NCBI GenBank assembly: GCA_964503595.1
Contig: CAZDAM010000114.1
Coordinates: 1 to 9,386, forward strand
Reading direction: 5' to 3'
DNA length: 9,386 nt
Origin: CAZDAM01 sp964503595
GTDB lineage: Bacteria > Muiribacteriota > UBA6191
Shown here: positions 1-5,973 of the stretch, one piece after another
Layout: the number at the start of each line of letters is the position of its first letter
How positions within the stretch are numbered: position 1 is the first letter of the stretch
Translations under genes and position numbers: made by a program
Notes under the pieces: generated by a model
Databases searched by the model: none
Told to the model about the DNA's origin: nothing
Seen by the model: the letters and a program-made list of their open reading frames with translations, nothing else

Positions 1-339
1 GACAATCACATCGACAATGCCGGGCTCGATTGGCTGGGTTGCAAGTCCCAGAGCCATGACGGATTCTTCAAAAACCGGCTCGGATTCCAGAATTTCCCGC
101 TGGGTATCAAAAAACTCCTTCTGATAGGGCAGCAGAATATTCTTGGTCAGATTGACATCTTCGAGTTTTTCCTCAATCAGCAGACGGGAACGGGCCTGAT
201 AGACAGGACTGGCCACCTGATTGAAAACAAAAGCCCCGATCAGCGTCAGGGCAGTGGTGAAGAGAATTCCAACCCTTCGTTTGAGAATCACCTGCCAGTA
301 ATCCAGAAGGTGAATCTGGCGATCACCACTCGGCAACAT
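1..339 (-). CDS. Wzz/chain-length-determinant-like inner-membrane protein, N-terminal part (runs off window)
   Basis: Reading the minus strand from the ATG at 339-337 gives 113 codons with no stop before the window edge, so only the N-terminus is present. The protein starts MLPSGDRQIHLLDYWQVILK, has a basic KRR stop-transfer flank, one hydrophobic segment at about residues 23-42, then VASPVYQARSRLLIEE. This layout (short cytoplasmic tail, TM1, 'Y.A...L.IE' strand, then a helical periplasmic region) is that of the Wzz / polysaccharide co-polymerase family, which controls polysaccharide chain length or couples synthesis to export. The start overlaps the last 17 bases of the upstream Wza-like gene, so translation is probably coupled; a GGGGA sits about 9 bases upstream of the ATG. 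A C-terminal tyrosine-kinase domain (BY-kinase type) could follow outside the window. Family assignment is from the N-terminus only. Confidence 0.75.
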   Translation of the reverse strand, partial: MLPSGDRQIHLLDYWQVILKRRVGILFTTALTLIGAFVFNQVASPVYQARSRLLIEEKLEDVNLTKNILLPYQKEFFDTQREILESEPVFEESVMALGLATQPIEPGIVDVIV

Positions 340-1204
340 AGATGACGTCCCCAGCCTTCAGGGCAAAATCAGGTTCGCGGCCTTCGAAAATCCGTACGGC
401 ATTGACCCGGACCAGTTCTTTCTCGTTTTTGCGCAGTACCTGAACGGCATCCCGGCGAGCGTTTTCTGTAAAGGAGCCCGCCAGAGCAACAGCCTGCAAA
501 AGGGTCAGTCCCGATTTCAGGTTGAAATTGCCGGATTTCTTGACCCCACCCAAAACGGATACGGTTTCAACCGGTTCAGGAACAAAAACCCGGTCTTCAG
601 CCTGCACGAAAAATGGTTCGTCATCAGACTTGTTGATCAGGCGATCGTACAGATTCACCACGTATTTCTTATTATTTCGAATCACGTAGACATTACGCAT
701 ATCCGGTTCATTGAGAATCAGCCCCTCAACGGATGGCATTTTGGAGGAAAACCCTCCCGCTTCGGCAATGATTTCAAACAGGGTGGTTTTTTCGTGACGG
801 ATCGGAATGGCTCCGTTCTGAAAGACCTTGCCCAGAACATAGACCAGACGGGAGCGGTAGCGCTTGACCACGACAGAAACCTGGGGCTGAGTGACATACT
901 TGGTATAGGCTTTTTCAAGCTTGCGGGTCAGTTCTGTTGTCGTCAGCCCTTCTGCCTTGATCAGACCTACCAGTGGAACATTGACATGGCCATCATCCGT
1001 GACCACGAATTCAAGCTCATCCCCAAACCCCTTGCGCTCAAATTCCTTGACGCCCTGAACAACAATTTCAAGCCCGTCACGCGGGCCGATCTTATAGATC
1101 CACAAAGACTGAATGGATGTTGCTGCTTCCAGTTTTAAAAACGGATTGGCATGACTCACTGTGTGATACAGAACAAGAAAAAAGACAAGCAGGATACGCT
1201 GCAC
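323..1204 (-). CDS. Wza-like polysaccharide export protein (Poly_export + two SLBB-type repeats)
   Basis: 293 residues from a GTG start at 1204-1202. I prefer this start because GGAGG (1214-1210) lies 5 bases upstream and the protein then begins directly with a signal peptide (MQRILLVFFLVLYHTVSHA, cleavage near residue 19). An in-frame ATG at 1264 would add 20 residues ahead of the signal. The Poly_export domain covers about residues 35-115, with IYKIGPRDGLEI as a variant of the family YxIGPGD motif. SLBB-like repeats follow at about 119-210 (VYVLGKVFQNGAI...LFEIIAEAGGF) and 215-293 (VSVLGGVKKSGNF...LLQAVALAGSF). Family members form the outer-membrane/periplasmic channel for capsule or exopolysaccharide. 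E. coli Wza is about 380 residues, a lipoprotein, and has a C-terminal amphipathic helix. This protein lacks a lipobox Cys and ends right after SLBB2 (DVIYVAEW), so how it reaches or spans the outer membrane is unclear. It overlaps the Wzz-like gene by 17 bases. Confidence 0.88.
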   Translation of the reverse strand: MQRILLVFFLVLYHTVSHANPFLKLEAATSIQSLWIYKIGPRDGLEIVVQGVKEFERKGFGDELEFVVTDDGHVNVPLVGLIKAEGLTTTELTRKLEKAYTKYVTQPQVSVVVKRYRSRLVYVLGKVFQNGAIPIRHEKTTLFEIIAEAGGFSSKMPSVEGLILNEPDMRNVYVIRNNKKYVVNLYDRLINKSDDEPFFVQAEDRVFVPEPVETVSVLGGVKKSGNFNLKSGLTLLQAVALAGSFTENARRDAVQVLRKNEKELVRVNAVRIFEGREPDFALKAGDVIYVAEW

Positions 1205-1226
1205 GGCTACCTCCAAAAGGCCAGGT

Positions 1227-1254
1227 ATTGTAACACAGGGTTTATTTTTGACAG
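1227..1254 (-). promoter_or_regulatory. Candidate sigma70 promoter for the polysaccharide export genes
   Basis: On the minus strand, CTGTCA (1254-1249) is separated by 16 bases from TACAAT (1232-1227), which matches TATAAT at 5 of 6 positions. The start site would be near 1220, giving a short leader with GGAGG before the GTG at 1204. The -35 box shares its bases with the TTGACA of the divergent promoter on the other strand. Inferred from sequence only. Confidence 0.5.
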
Positions 1255-1277
1255 ATCTATGCATTGGGATTCAAAAT
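1248..1277 (+). promoter_or_regulatory. Candidate promoter for the TPR-like gene, overlapping the divergent export-gene promoter
   Basis: A perfect TTGACA occurs at 1248-1253, with CAAAAT (4 of 6 matches to TATAAT) 18 bases downstream at 1272-1277. Transcription would begin at about 1284, which is the ATG chosen for the downstream gene, so the transcript could be leaderless. The -10 is weak, so the promoter call is tentative. Confidence 0.4.
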
Positions 1278-1283
1278 ACCTTT

Positions 1284-1871
1284 ATGCAAAATCACCCATC
1301 ACTCACCAGGGTTCGTCAGCTGTTACGCCATGAAGATGCCAAAGAGGGCTGGAAACTTCTTGCCGGTTTGGTACAGTCCAAAGACCCAAAAGTTCGGGAA
1401 AGGGCTCTTTACGAGGCCGCCATGTACATGGAATCCAGAGGGGAACAGCAAAGAACCAGAGCTCTTCTGGAACGACTTCTGAGAACTTTCCCCCAAACAC
1501 CTCTGAAGCGCTATATCCATCACTGGCTTGAAAAGCTGGATACTCCGAAGGAAGAAGAAAAAAAAGCCTGGGAAGACGCCCTCAGGCTGCTGGATACCGA
1601 GGATCCGGAGGCCCTTCACTCCTTCTACCATTTTGCCCGCGACTTTCCCCGCTCCAGTCTGGCCGACAATGCCCTGGTGTGGGCTGCTGAACTTGCCAGA
1701 CGCAGGAACCGCCCGGATTTAAGCCGGAAATTCATCCAGCATGTTGCCAGGCATTATCCGGATTCTGACAGTATGGCCCTGATTCAGGCAGATGAGGAGT
1801 TTCAGGGGTTTTTAGAAGCGGCGGATGAGGTAGATACCGCCAAGAACCAGAACAGCCCCGAAAGCCCTTAA
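1284..1871 (+). CDS. TPR-like helical repeat protein, hypothetical
   Basis: 195 residues from the ATG at 1284. A TTG at 1248 would extend it by 12 codons, but that TTG is the first half of a TTGACA promoter box, so I prefer the ATG. No clear SD precedes it (only GGGA 14 bases away). No signal peptide or membrane segment is visible, so it is probably cytoplasmic. The protein is nearly all helical with TPR/HEAT-like pairs: about residues 21-85 (EGWKLLAGLVQS...RTRALLERLLRTFP) and 108-176 (FARDFPRSSLADNALVWAAE...KFIQHVARHYPDS). The second unit resembles the BamD/YbgF style of TPR, where 'FP.S..A..A' and 'YPDS' recur. Between them lies a Lys/Glu-rich linker coded by an A8 run. It is divergent from the polysaccharide export genes, so a role linked to envelope assembly is possible but not shown. 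The tail 'AKNQNSPESP' overlaps the coding end of the convergent membrane protein by 60 bases. Confidence 0.7.
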   Translation: MQNHPSLTRVRQLLRHEDAKEGWKLLAGLVQSKDPKVRERALYEAAMYMESRGEQQRTRALLERLLRTFPQTPLKRYIHHWLEKLDTPKEEEKKAWEDALRLLDTEDPEALHSFYHFARDFPRSSLADNALVWAAELARRRNRPDLSRKFIQHVARHYPDSDSMALIQADEEFQGFLEAADEVDTAKNQNSPESP

Positions 1872-2249
1872 GGGGCTCAGAGTTCTCTGGGGAAGCTCCA
1901 GAAGGCCGAAATGATCCAGAAGAAGGCTTGAGCAGATCTGCCCGCCCAGGACAAAAGCCACCATATTCGCTGCTCCAAGTCGGGGAATGAGAATCGTGAT
2001 CAGGGCCACAAAAAGGGCTCCAATCAGCCCACCCAGAAACAGTCGGGGTGGCATGCCCATCCACGAATTCAGGGATGGCCAGCTCGTTTTCTGACAGATG
2101 ACCCAGACAAAGAGACAGAGAGTGCCAACCAGGAAAGAAACAAAAGCCGCCATGACTGGAGATTGCAGGGCCCGTCCAAGCTGGGCATTGATGGCAGCCT
2201 GGGCTGGCATCATCATTCCAGCCAGAAATGCAGTAAGCGTATCAAACAT
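1812..2249 (-). CDS. YdcZ/DUF606-family (DMT-type) small membrane transporter
   Basis: 145 residues from the ATG at 2249-2247, preceded by TAGGAAA (AGGA about 6-7 bases away). Longer in-frame starts would add a polar, non-family N-terminus. The sequence is strongly hydrophobic with about five membrane segments (residues about 4-16, 32-51, 70-90, 93-112, 128-143). Family marks are MMMPAQAAINAQLGRAL near the N-terminus, IPRLGAANMVAFVLGGQI and LLLDHFGLL in the middle, and GAVLVLGGIYLIRRF at the end. This is the normal length for the YdcZ half-size DMT superfamily, whose members often act in pairs; substrates are mostly unknown. The start overlaps the stop of the upstream 98-residue gene by 8 bases, indicating coupling. 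The last 60 bases overlap the convergent TPR-like gene. No convincing terminator is visible beyond the stop. Confidence 0.85.
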   Translation of the reverse strand: MFDTLTAFLAGMMMPAQAAINAQLGRALQSPVMAAFVSFLVGTLCLFVWVICQKTSWPSLNSWMGMPPRLFLGGLIGALFVALITILIPRLGAANMVAFVLGGQICSSLLLDHFGLLELPQRTLSPLRAFGAVLVLGGIYLIRRF

Positions 2250-2538
2250 CCGGTTTCCTATCGGGTAACGGGCACTGGGCCAGAAAGCGGCGCAGTCCGG
2301 CTTCATCCTGCCAGATTTGCTGGGCAGGCTCAAGCTCAAGTTCCCGGCAAAGCTCCTGAAGCTCAATTTTGCCAAGACCATCGAGAAAACGCATCAGACG
2401 CTTTCTGAGCTTCAGCCTCTCAAGAGCGGCAGACTGGGAAGGTTGGCCCGTATCGCCATGAAAATAGTGACGGGCTCTTTGAAACGATGCTGATTCTTCT
2501 CTCTTCAGTTCGATAAACTTTAATTTGATATTCTGCAT
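2242..2538 (-). CDS. Hypothetical 98-residue protein, coupled to the DMT transporter
   Basis: I do not recognise a family. The protein is soluble, charged and probably helical: a basic/acidic N-terminus (MQNIKLKFIELKREE), a Gln/Ser-rich stretch, then two predicted helices (SAALERLKLRKRLMRFLDGL and KIELQELCRELELEPAQQIW) that could form a small regulatory or adaptor fold. The C-terminal stop (TGA 2244-2242) overlaps the ATG of the membrane protein by 8 bases, so the two are one translational unit. The start is uncertain: the ATG at 2538 lies only 3 bases after the T-tract of the protease terminator and has no SD. The next in-frame ATG (residue 49) would remove half of the protein. The coupling to a good gene is the best argument that it is real. 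Confidence 0.55.
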   Translation of the reverse strand: MQNIKLKFIELKREESASFQRARHYFHGDTGQPSQSAALERLKLRKRLMRFLDGLGKIELQELCRELELEPAQQIWQDEAGLRRFLAQCPLPDRKPDV

Positions 2539-2540
2539 AG

Positions 2541-2582
2541 TAAAAAAAAGGGCGGAAGAAGCCCGAAGACCTCTTCCGCCCC
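2541..2582 (-). terminator. Strong intrinsic terminator of the subtilase gene
   Basis: On the minus strand a perfect 10-bp GC-rich stem (2581-2572 pairing with 2559-2550, GGGCGGAAGA on the 5' arm) with a 12-base loop is followed immediately by eight T residues (2549-2542). It lies 23 bases past the protease stop codon. This is a textbook Rho-independent terminator. Confidence 0.92.
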
Positions 2583-2604
2583 GTTTCAGCGGCTTTTCAG
2601 TCGA

Positions 2605-3984
2605 TTATTCCTCGCCGAAAATGCTTTGGAAGTTGGTGCGCTGATTGTTGTTTACACCTTTGGCAGCTTCAACAGCAGCCATGATGTCCGCACGTCCCTG
2701 TCCGTAAGTGTTGTCCTTGCCCTCTTCACCCAGATCCACGGAAGTGGAGGACAGAAGCTCCTCAACCTGAGGAACGGTCAGAGCAGGATTAGCCTGGAGC
2801 AGAAGAGCAGTCAGACCAGCCACATGAGGACAAGCCATGGAAGTTCCGCTCATTTTCTGGTATCCGCCCCCTGGCTTGGCGCTGTATACGTTCACACCAG
2901 GAGCTGCAATATCAGGCTTCACATAGGACTCGCCCTCCCAGACGATGGGACCACGGCTGGAGAAGTAAGCGGCTTTGTCATTGCTGTCTGTAGCAGCAAC
3001 AGCAAAGCTGTGTGGGTATCCGCCGGGAGTTCCGACGGTTTTTGGACGAGGACCACTGTTGCCGGCTGCGAAGACGGGAACAATGTTCAGATCACGCCAT
3101 GTCTGGACGATATTCCACATAGCCTGCTCTTTAGCCATGCTGCCCTGACGTCCACCCCAGGAATTGGAGATCAGACGTGGGAAGTCATTGGTGTTGGCAT
3201 TGCCGTCAGGATCTGTCATCCAGTTCATGGCGCCAATGATGCCGGAAAGAGTTGCACTGCCGGAATCACCGAAGATACGTCCGATGATCAGTTTTACGTC
3301 GGGAGCAACACCAATGTGCTTGCCACCAGCGTTACCGCCAGCAATGGTACCGGCACAGTGAGTCCCGTGACCGTGAGCATCTTTAGGAGTTTCGCTGTCA
3401 CCTGCGTAATCAGCCCAGGCAATGACCTTGCCTTTCAGATCAGGGTGTTCTGCATCAATACCGGTATCGAGAACCCCTACAGTAATGCCTTTACCAGTCA
3501 GGTTGTAGGCTTCGCGAACTTTGTCCACGCCCAGGACCTTCAGACCATAAGTCCACTCGTCTTCCTGAACGTCAGCACCGCTGTTGGCTGGCAGTTCTTC
3601 GAAAGGAATCACGCGATCCAGGGTTACCTGGGCTACGTCGGCATCATTGGCAATCGCTTCCAGAAGGGAGTTATCCACTTCGGCAACCATGGCATTGGCA
3701 GCCCAGAATTCACTTTCGATCCGGGCGCGGGAACGCATACCGATATTGTTCAGCAGGGATTTTACACCACGGCTGGCAACAGTGTAGTTAGCGCGCAGAG
3801 TGCGGCTGACTTCTTCCTGGGAACCCTTAAAGCTCAGGCGGTTGCGGTTGGTTTTGTCATGAAAGGTAATGATGACGCGGGATTGACCATCCTGGGCGAA
3901 ACGGGCGGCTACATCAGGTGCGATTTCAGCGGCCTGAAGATTGGCGCCCATCAGAGCGAGGGATCCGAACAAAATCTTCTTCAT
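2605..3984 (-). CDS. Secreted subtilisin-like serine protease (peptidase S8) with inhibitor I9 propeptide
   Basis: 459 residues. The ATG at 3984 is preceded by AAGGAG (3997-3992) at 7 bases. The signal peptide is MKKILFGSLALMGANLQA, cleaved near residue 18. The I9 propeptide (chaperone/inhibitor) covers about 34-128, containing RVIITFHD and FWAANAMVAEVDNSLLEAIA. The mature S8 domain starts near 140. The catalytic triad is visible: Asp173 in VGVLDTGID, His206 in GHGTHCAGT and Ser382 in MSGTSMACPHVAG. The oxyanion Asn309 is in AAGNSG. IKPD-type (YVKPDIAAPG) and GVAPD motifs are also intact. There is no C-terminal sorting or autotransporter domain, only a short tail (NQRTNFQSIFGEE). The sequence is closest in style to bacillopeptidase-F/thermitase-like secreted proteases, so it should act in the periplasm or outside the cell. 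It has its own promoter and terminator, and uses GGT, CGT and GCT codons more than the flanking genes by eye, which suggests high expression. Confidence 0.97.
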   Translation of the reverse strand: MKKILFGSLALMGANLQAAEIAPDVAARFAQDGQSRVIITFHDKTNRNRLSFKGSQEEVSRTLRANYTVASRGVKSLLNNIGMRSRARIESEFWAANAMVAEVDNSLLEAIANDADVAQVTLDRVIPFEELPANSGADVQEDEWTYGLKVLGVDKVREAYNLTGKGITVGVLDTGIDAEHPDLKGKVIAWADYAGDSETPKDAHGHGTHCAGTIAGGNAGGKHIGVAPDVKLIIGRIFGDSGSATLSGIIGAMNWMTDPDGNANTNDFPRLISNSWGGRQGSMAKEQAMWNIVQTWRDLNIVPVFAAGNSGPRPKTVGTPGGYPHSFAVAATDSNDKAAYFSSRGPIVWEGESYVKPDIAAPGVNVYSAKPGGGYQKMSGTSMACPHVAGLTALLLQANPALTVPQVEELLSSTSVDLGEEGKDNTYGQGRADIMAAVEAAKGVNNNQRTNFQSIFGEE

Positions 3985-4001
3985 TTATAGACTCCTTGTC
4001 A

Positions 4002-4039
4002 TACTCACGGTTGTCCAAGGCTTTAGAAACCGTACTCAC
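4002..4039 (-). promoter_or_regulatory. Small hairpin with flanking direct repeats in the protease leader
   Basis: In the leader of the protease transcript, ACGGTT (4033-4028) can pair with AACCGT (4012-4007) across a 15-base loop. The same two arms sit inside direct repeats of GTGAGTA (4039-4033 and 4008-4002). The structure ends just upstream of the AAGGAG ribosome site. It could modulate translation or mark a bound protein, but a 6-bp stem alone is weak evidence. Confidence 0.35.
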
Positions 4040-4054
4040 AAAGGTTGCGATCCG

Positions 4055-4082
4055 ATTCTAACGAGATCTGAAAAAGCGTCAA
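4055..4082 (-). promoter_or_regulatory. Near-consensus sigma70 promoter of the subtilase gene
   Basis: TTGACG (4082-4077, 5 of 6) and TAGAAT (4060-4055, 5 of 6) are separated by 16 bases. The start site is expected near 4048, giving a leader of about 63 bases before the ATG at 3984. It lies in the short gap between the end of the hydrolase gene (stop at 4103) and the protease. Confidence 0.75.
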
Positions 4083-4102
4083 CCGATCGCAGGAAAAACT
4101 TT

Positions 4103-4879
4103 TCATTTTCGTAAACTTTCTCGAAAAAATCTCGCCATTGCAGCAAAACTCAGTCGATCTGCCCGGGCATCGTACGCCGCTCCCCTGGATGGATCCGAGC
4201 CTGCGGCCGGGTTGGTGAAAGCATGGACAGCCCCGGAGTAGGCGGTAAAGGTATACGTGACACCAGCGTTTTTCATTTCAGTCAGAAAGCCCTCAATTTC
4301 TGCGGCAGGTACATGAGGATCTTCAGCCCCATGCAGGACCAGGACTTCCGCCTCGAAGGTTTCCGGCCGGGCAGCTTCCTTGGTCCCAAGCCCCCCGTGA
4401 AACGAGATCACAGCCTTGACGTCAGCCCCCGAACGGGCCAGCTCAAGAGCCCCTGTCCCGCCGAAACAGTACCCCATGGCACCCAGACGGTGAGGATCCA
4501 CCTGAGGAAGGTTTCTTAGCTGATCCAGACCCAGTTGGGCCCGGTGACGAAATTCTGCCGGATTTGATTTGTAATAGCCGGCGATTTTCCCGGCTTCGGC
4601 CCCGGCCTGAGGGCGAACCCCTTTGCCATAGATATCCACGGCAAATGCGGCATAGCCCATGCTGGCAAGCTGACGGGCCCGGCGCTTGACGTATTCTCCG
4701 GGTCCTGTCCATTCATGGATGATCAGAATTCCGGCTTTGGATTCCGGGGTATCTGGCCAGGCGGCAAACCCTTCAAGAACAGTATCCCCATCGCGATAGA
4801 GAACCGTCTTTTCCTGAATGGATCCGGCAAAAACCAGACCGGGGAGCAAGAACAGAAATGAAACAAGAATTGATTTCAT
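4103..4879 (-). CDS. Exported dienelactone hydrolase family protein (alpha/beta hydrolase)
   Basis: 258 residues with a signal peptide (MKSILVSFLFLLPGLVFAGS, cleavage after the FA near residue 18), so the enzyme should be periplasmic or secreted. The dienelactone hydrolase catalytic set is visible: Cys138 nucleophile in GYCFGG, Asp187 in GAEDPHVP and His219 in AVHAF, plus Glu56 in HEWTG, which modulates the Cys in characterised members. Cytosolic dienelactone hydrolases of about 235 residues cleave dienelactone in chlorocatechol breakdown. The many exported homologues are not tied to that pathway, and no catechol genes are nearby, so the substrate is unknown. It is the last gene of the five-gene operon. 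The ATG is 24 bases after the YchJ-family stop and has GGGGAAAGGG upstream. No clear terminator is seen before the next promoter at 4082. Confidence 0.9.
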   Translation of the reverse strand: MKSILVSFLFLLPGLVFAGSIQEKTVLYRDGDTVLEGFAAWPDTPESKAGILIIHEWTGPGEYVKRRARQLASMGYAAFAVDIYGKGVRPQAGAEAGKIAGYYKSNPAEFRHRAQLGLDQLRNLPQVDPHRLGAMGYCFGGTGALELARSGADVKAVISFHGGLGTKEAARPETFEAEVLVLHGAEDPHVPAAEIEGFLTEMKNAGVTYTFTAYSGAVHAFTNPAAGSDPSRGAAYDARADRLSFAAMARFFRESLRK

Positions 4880-4903
4880 AATTCCCTTTCCCCTGTGACG
4901 GGG

Positions 4904-5269
4904 CTATTGATCATTGAGGTAATACCAGCGGCCATCTTTTTGAATGAATCGGGAATTTTCCTTGAGTCTGCCCCCCCGCCCTCCGGCTTCGCGGTGGCGG
5001 GCCTCAAAGCTGACCCGATCTCCTCTGGCTTCCAGAATTTTGAGTCCGGTGTATTCAAGATTCTTAAGCTCTTCTTCCAGAGCAAAGAAATCCAGGCTAT
5101 CCCGCTCGGACTCAGCCCAGGTTTCCACCAGCCAGTCCACATTCTTCAGGGCATAGGCCGTATAGCGGGAACGCATCAGTTTTTCCGGTGTCTGAGGCCA
5201 GGAAATTCCAGAAAGTGCGGGGCTGCAGCAATCCTCAAAGGAAAGGCCAGACTGACAGGGACAAAGCAT
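4904..5269 (-). CDS. ychJ: YchJ-family protein lacking the C-terminal SEC-C motif
   Basis: 121 residues. The ATG at 5269 is preceded by GAGGAA. The N-terminal SEC-C zinc motif reads CPCQSGLSFEDCC (Cys3, Cys5, Cys14, Cys15), followed by the family signature TPEKLMRSRYTAYALKNVDWLVETW and an NTF2-like core ending in SRFIQKDGRWYYLNDQ. E. coli YchJ is about 150 residues and carries a second CPCGSGKKFKKCC motif at its C-terminus; here the protein stops right after the NTF2-like core, so that motif is absent. The Gly of the usual CPCGSG is Gln in this copy. The family's function is not established; SEC-C motifs bind zinc and can mediate protein contacts. The gene starts 7 bases after the stop of the Lon-domain gene, so it belongs to the same operon. 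Confidence 0.85.
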   Translation of the reverse strand: MLCPCQSGLSFEDCCSPALSGISWPQTPEKLMRSRYTAYALKNVDWLVETWAESERDSLDFFALEEELKNLEYTGLKILEARGDRVSFEARHREAGGRGGRLKENSRFIQKDGRWYYLNDQ

Positions 5270-5276
5270 GTCTTCC

Positions 5277-5927
5277 TCAATTCAGGGTTTTCTCGAGTTC
5301 CAGAAAATCTTTCTTGAAGAGATGGGATGAGAATTCCAGCAGCAGATGAGCCCGGGGAATGCCCCCTTCACAGGCCATCAGGGCTCCCTGCTCGTCGGCT
5401 CCAAAAGGAAAGGCCACACAAAGCTGGTTGATCAGGTGTTCGAAGCTGCCGGCTTTCAGAGTACTGGCCCAGATTTCCGCATCCTGGGCGGTGGCATTGG
5501 CTACAATCCAGTCCAGAAGATTGTGCATCACGGGCATCATGGAGGCTTCGGCCAGCTCGCGCCCATCCCGACGTCCCCGGCGCGCAAAACGAAAACGGCG
5601 GTACAGCCGATCGGAATCGACTTCTTCCAGAAACCGGATTTCCTCTTCTCCGCGCATCTTGATCCGAAAGGACCCGTCCGTATCGTGACGACATTCCTCG
5701 ATATGACCCAGACAGCCCTGAGGATGAATCCCAAGAGAGGATGAGCCGCCTTCCGCATCCAGAGTCACCCCAAGTGCAAACTTACGGTTGGTCAGCAGGG
5801 CATCCTTGAGCATCTGGCAGTAGCGGGGCTCAAAAATGCGGAAATGGCCCGTTGTGCCCGGCAAAAGAAGCAGGCGGCCCAGTTCAAAAACCCCGATTTC
5901 TTTAAAAGACGTTTCTGAAATTTCCAT
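5277..5927 (-). CDS. Stand-alone LON substrate-binding domain protein
   Basis: 216 residues from the ATG at 5927 (a GTG two codons upstream at 5933 is equally possible; neither has a visible SD). The N-terminal half has the Lon N-domain pattern: IGVFELGRLLLLPGTTGHFRIFEPRY at about 11-36 with the RIFEPRY signature, then a beta-rich core to about 110. The rest is helical (about 125-210), as in bacterial one-domain homologues near 200 residues. There is no AAA or protease domain, so it cannot degrade proteins itself. Such proteins are thought to bind peptides or partner proteins, but their role is largely uncharacterised. It is the third gene of the gltS-led operon, 45 bases after the TAXI gene (39 if the GTG is used), and is followed after 7 bases by the YchJ-family gene. 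Two near-palindromes lie upstream (5948-5973). Confidence 0.85.
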   Translation of the reverse strand: MEISETSFKEIGVFELGRLLLLPGTTGHFRIFEPRYCQMLKDALLTNRKFALGVTLDAEGGSSSLGIHPQGCLGHIEECRHDTDGSFRIKMRGEEEIRFLEEVDSDRLYRRFRFARRGRRDGRELAEASMMPVMHNLLDWIVANATAQDAEIWASTLKAGSFEHLINQLCVAFPFGADEQGALMACEGGIPRAHLLLEFSSHLFKKDFLELEKTLN

Positions 5928-5947
5928 AGTCACACAACATAACAGCG

Positions 5948-5973
5948 AAACCGGTTTGCAGCAAAACCTGTTT
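5948..5973. repeat. Tandem near-palindromes AAACCGGTTT / AAACCTGTTT
   Basis: A perfect 10-base palindrome AAACCGGTTT (5948-5957) is followed by the one-mismatch copy AAACCTGTTT (5964-5973), 16 bases from start to start. The pair lies between the TAXI stop codon and the start of the Lon-domain gene, the largest gap in the operon. It could be an operator for an internal promoter. No clear promoter is visible there, so function is unproven. Confidence 0.4.

Noticed and set aside
2626..3990. A 454-codon open frame on the plus strand, antisense to the subtilase
   Set aside because: It mirrors the protease gene almost exactly, has no recognisable domain or SD, and the minus strand encodes a complete S8 catalytic triad. 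It is a by-product of codon bias.
4083..4130. A terminator for the gltS-led operon after the hydrolase gene
   Set aside because: GAAAAGTTTTTC and GCG…CGC pairs give only very short, AT-rich or 3-bp stems. Nothing resembling a proper GC-rich stem with a T-tract.
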